Origin: Bacteroidota bacterium
GTDB lineage: Bacteria > Bacteroidota > JABWAT01
Reading direction: 5' to 3'
Length of the DNA stretch: 64,000 bases
NCBI GenBank assembly: GCA_020161835.1
Contig: JAIUNL010000007.1
Location: forward strand, 62,001-126,000
This document shows positions 63,363 to 64,000 of the stretch, one piece after another. The first letter of the stretch is position 1, and the number at the start of each line of letters is the position of its first letter. The position numbers and the translations under genes were made by a program. The notes under the pieces are model-generated. The model searched no databases. It was not told where the DNA came from and worked only from the letters and a program-made list of their open reading frames with translations.

Positions 63363-64000
63363 TAAAGTCCCCGTTCGTTTTTTTTGATCTGGATAACACG
63401 CTAATTGATCACACCCATGCCGAAACAGCTGCACTTCATTCAACTTATCTTGATATTTTAGGCTCCGCAGATGGATTTGATGAATTCCGGTTGGCATATC
63501 ACACCATTAATTTGAGATTATGGGATGCCTACAGCCATTCCAGAATTTCAAAAGATGATGTGAAATTTGGCCGGTTTGATGAAAGTGTGGGTCAGCTAAC
63601 TTCAGATAAAGTCATTATTGATAATTTTACTGCCTTGTATTATGAAAATTATGTCAGGTTCTGGAAAGCAATTCCGGGTGCCGATGACGCCATTAAATTT
63701 GTGAAAAATGCCGGTTTCAGAGTTGGCGTTCTTTCAAACGGTTTTATTGAACTTCAATATCTGAAAATCGAAAAAATGGGGTGGACTGATTTGTTTGAAA
63801 CTGTTGTTTTAAGTGAAGAAGCCGGCGTTCAAAAACCGTATCCGGGAATATTCAGATTTGCTGAAGAAAAAACCGGGTTGCCTCCCGATAATCATTTATA
63901 TATCGGCGATTCGATTGAGACTGATATCAAAGGAGCCGTTTCGGCCGGATGGAAGAGTGTTTTCTTTGACTTTTCCGGGCAATCACGGCAAAGCGATCTT
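63359..64000 (+). CDS. HAD hydrolase, YjjG-like (3' end outside the window)
   Basis: The frame starts at TTG 63359, overlapping the upstream stop, and runs off the window after 214 residues. Motif I is FFDLDNTLID, motif II VGVLSNGF, the motif III Lys lies in GVQKPYPGIF, and motif IV is YIGDSIETDIKGAVSAG. A helical C1 cap lies between motifs I and II. This matches the YjjG/noncanonical pyrimidine nucleotidase group of HAD phosphatases; the exact substrate is uncertain. Confidence 0.88.
   Translation, partial: MIKSPFVFFDLDNTLIDHTHAETAALHSTYLDILGSADGFDEFRLAYHTINLRLWDAYSHSRISKDDVKFGRFDESVGQLTSDKVIIDNFTALYYENYVRFWKAIPGADDAIKFVKNAGFRVGVLSNGFIELQYLKIEKMGWTDLFETVVLSEEAGVQKPYPGIFRFAEEKTGLPPDNHLYIGDSIETDIKGAVSAGWKSVFFDFSGQSRQSDL

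Overview
The window is a bacterial chromosome segment from a member of the Bacteroidota or a close relative in the FCB group. It carries a type IX secretion sortase (PorU) beside its partner PorV, a second protein with a type IX C-terminal signal, an HU-like/SPOR membrane protein, a DUF2723 glycosyltransferase, a DUF4270-like lipoprotein after glgA, and a YbeY with Asp in place of its third His. Several promoters read TTG-N20-TAnnTTTG, the Bacteroidota pattern, rather than the E. coli pattern. I cannot name the genus. I see no rRNA, tRNA, CRISPR array, transposase or phage gene.

Region 1 (1-14 kb) is housekeeping genes separated by unusually long spacers: the end of uvrA, a beta-lactamase-fold lipoprotein, an unknown protein, a membrane pyrophosphatase, a glutamine synthetase, a Gfo/Idh/MocA oxidoreductase, smpB-tyrS on the minus strand, an isoprenoid-synthase-like protein and lepA. 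The spacers hold several families of short repeats. Most striking are arrays of degenerate 7-bp units that keep a strict 7-bp register for 5 to 15 units. Two consensus families, YAAGTKA and ATTCRCC, recur in both orientations.

Region 2 (14-29.7 kb) is compact and plus-strand: lepB-hemW, the DUF2723 glycosyltransferase, a family 2 glycosyltransferase, a small unknown protein, ybeY-smg-topA, xer recombinase-hpf, hprK, an M23 peptidase, a DUF2795 protein and an Omp85/BamA-like barrel.

Region 3 (29.7-39.2 kb) is minus-strand. glgA-gmhB-lipoprotein-outer membrane barrel-TPR protein-rpiB forms one operon from a textbook Bacteroidota promoter and ends at a hairpin terminator. glyA-tatC-polyprenyl synthase follows. 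The HIT protein diverges from glgA.

Region 4 (39.7-59.6 kb) is one long plus-strand run of envelope genes with gaps of a few bases or overlaps: porU, porV, a catalytically dead M6-protease-like protein with a type IX tail, a fusion of a zinc peptidase, a beta-propeller and an outer-membrane barrel, a DUF5683-like protein, a two-domain CTP-transferase-like/DUF92 membrane protein, a 920-residue TPR protein, a predicted outer-membrane protein, and two HU-fold proteins, the second tethered to the membrane with a SPOR domain. This run is the best candidate for an undescribed cell-surface module.

Region 5 (59.6-64 kb) holds ispE (minus), a dicarboxylate/glutamate symporter, a TPR-like protein and a HAD hydrolase cut by the window end.
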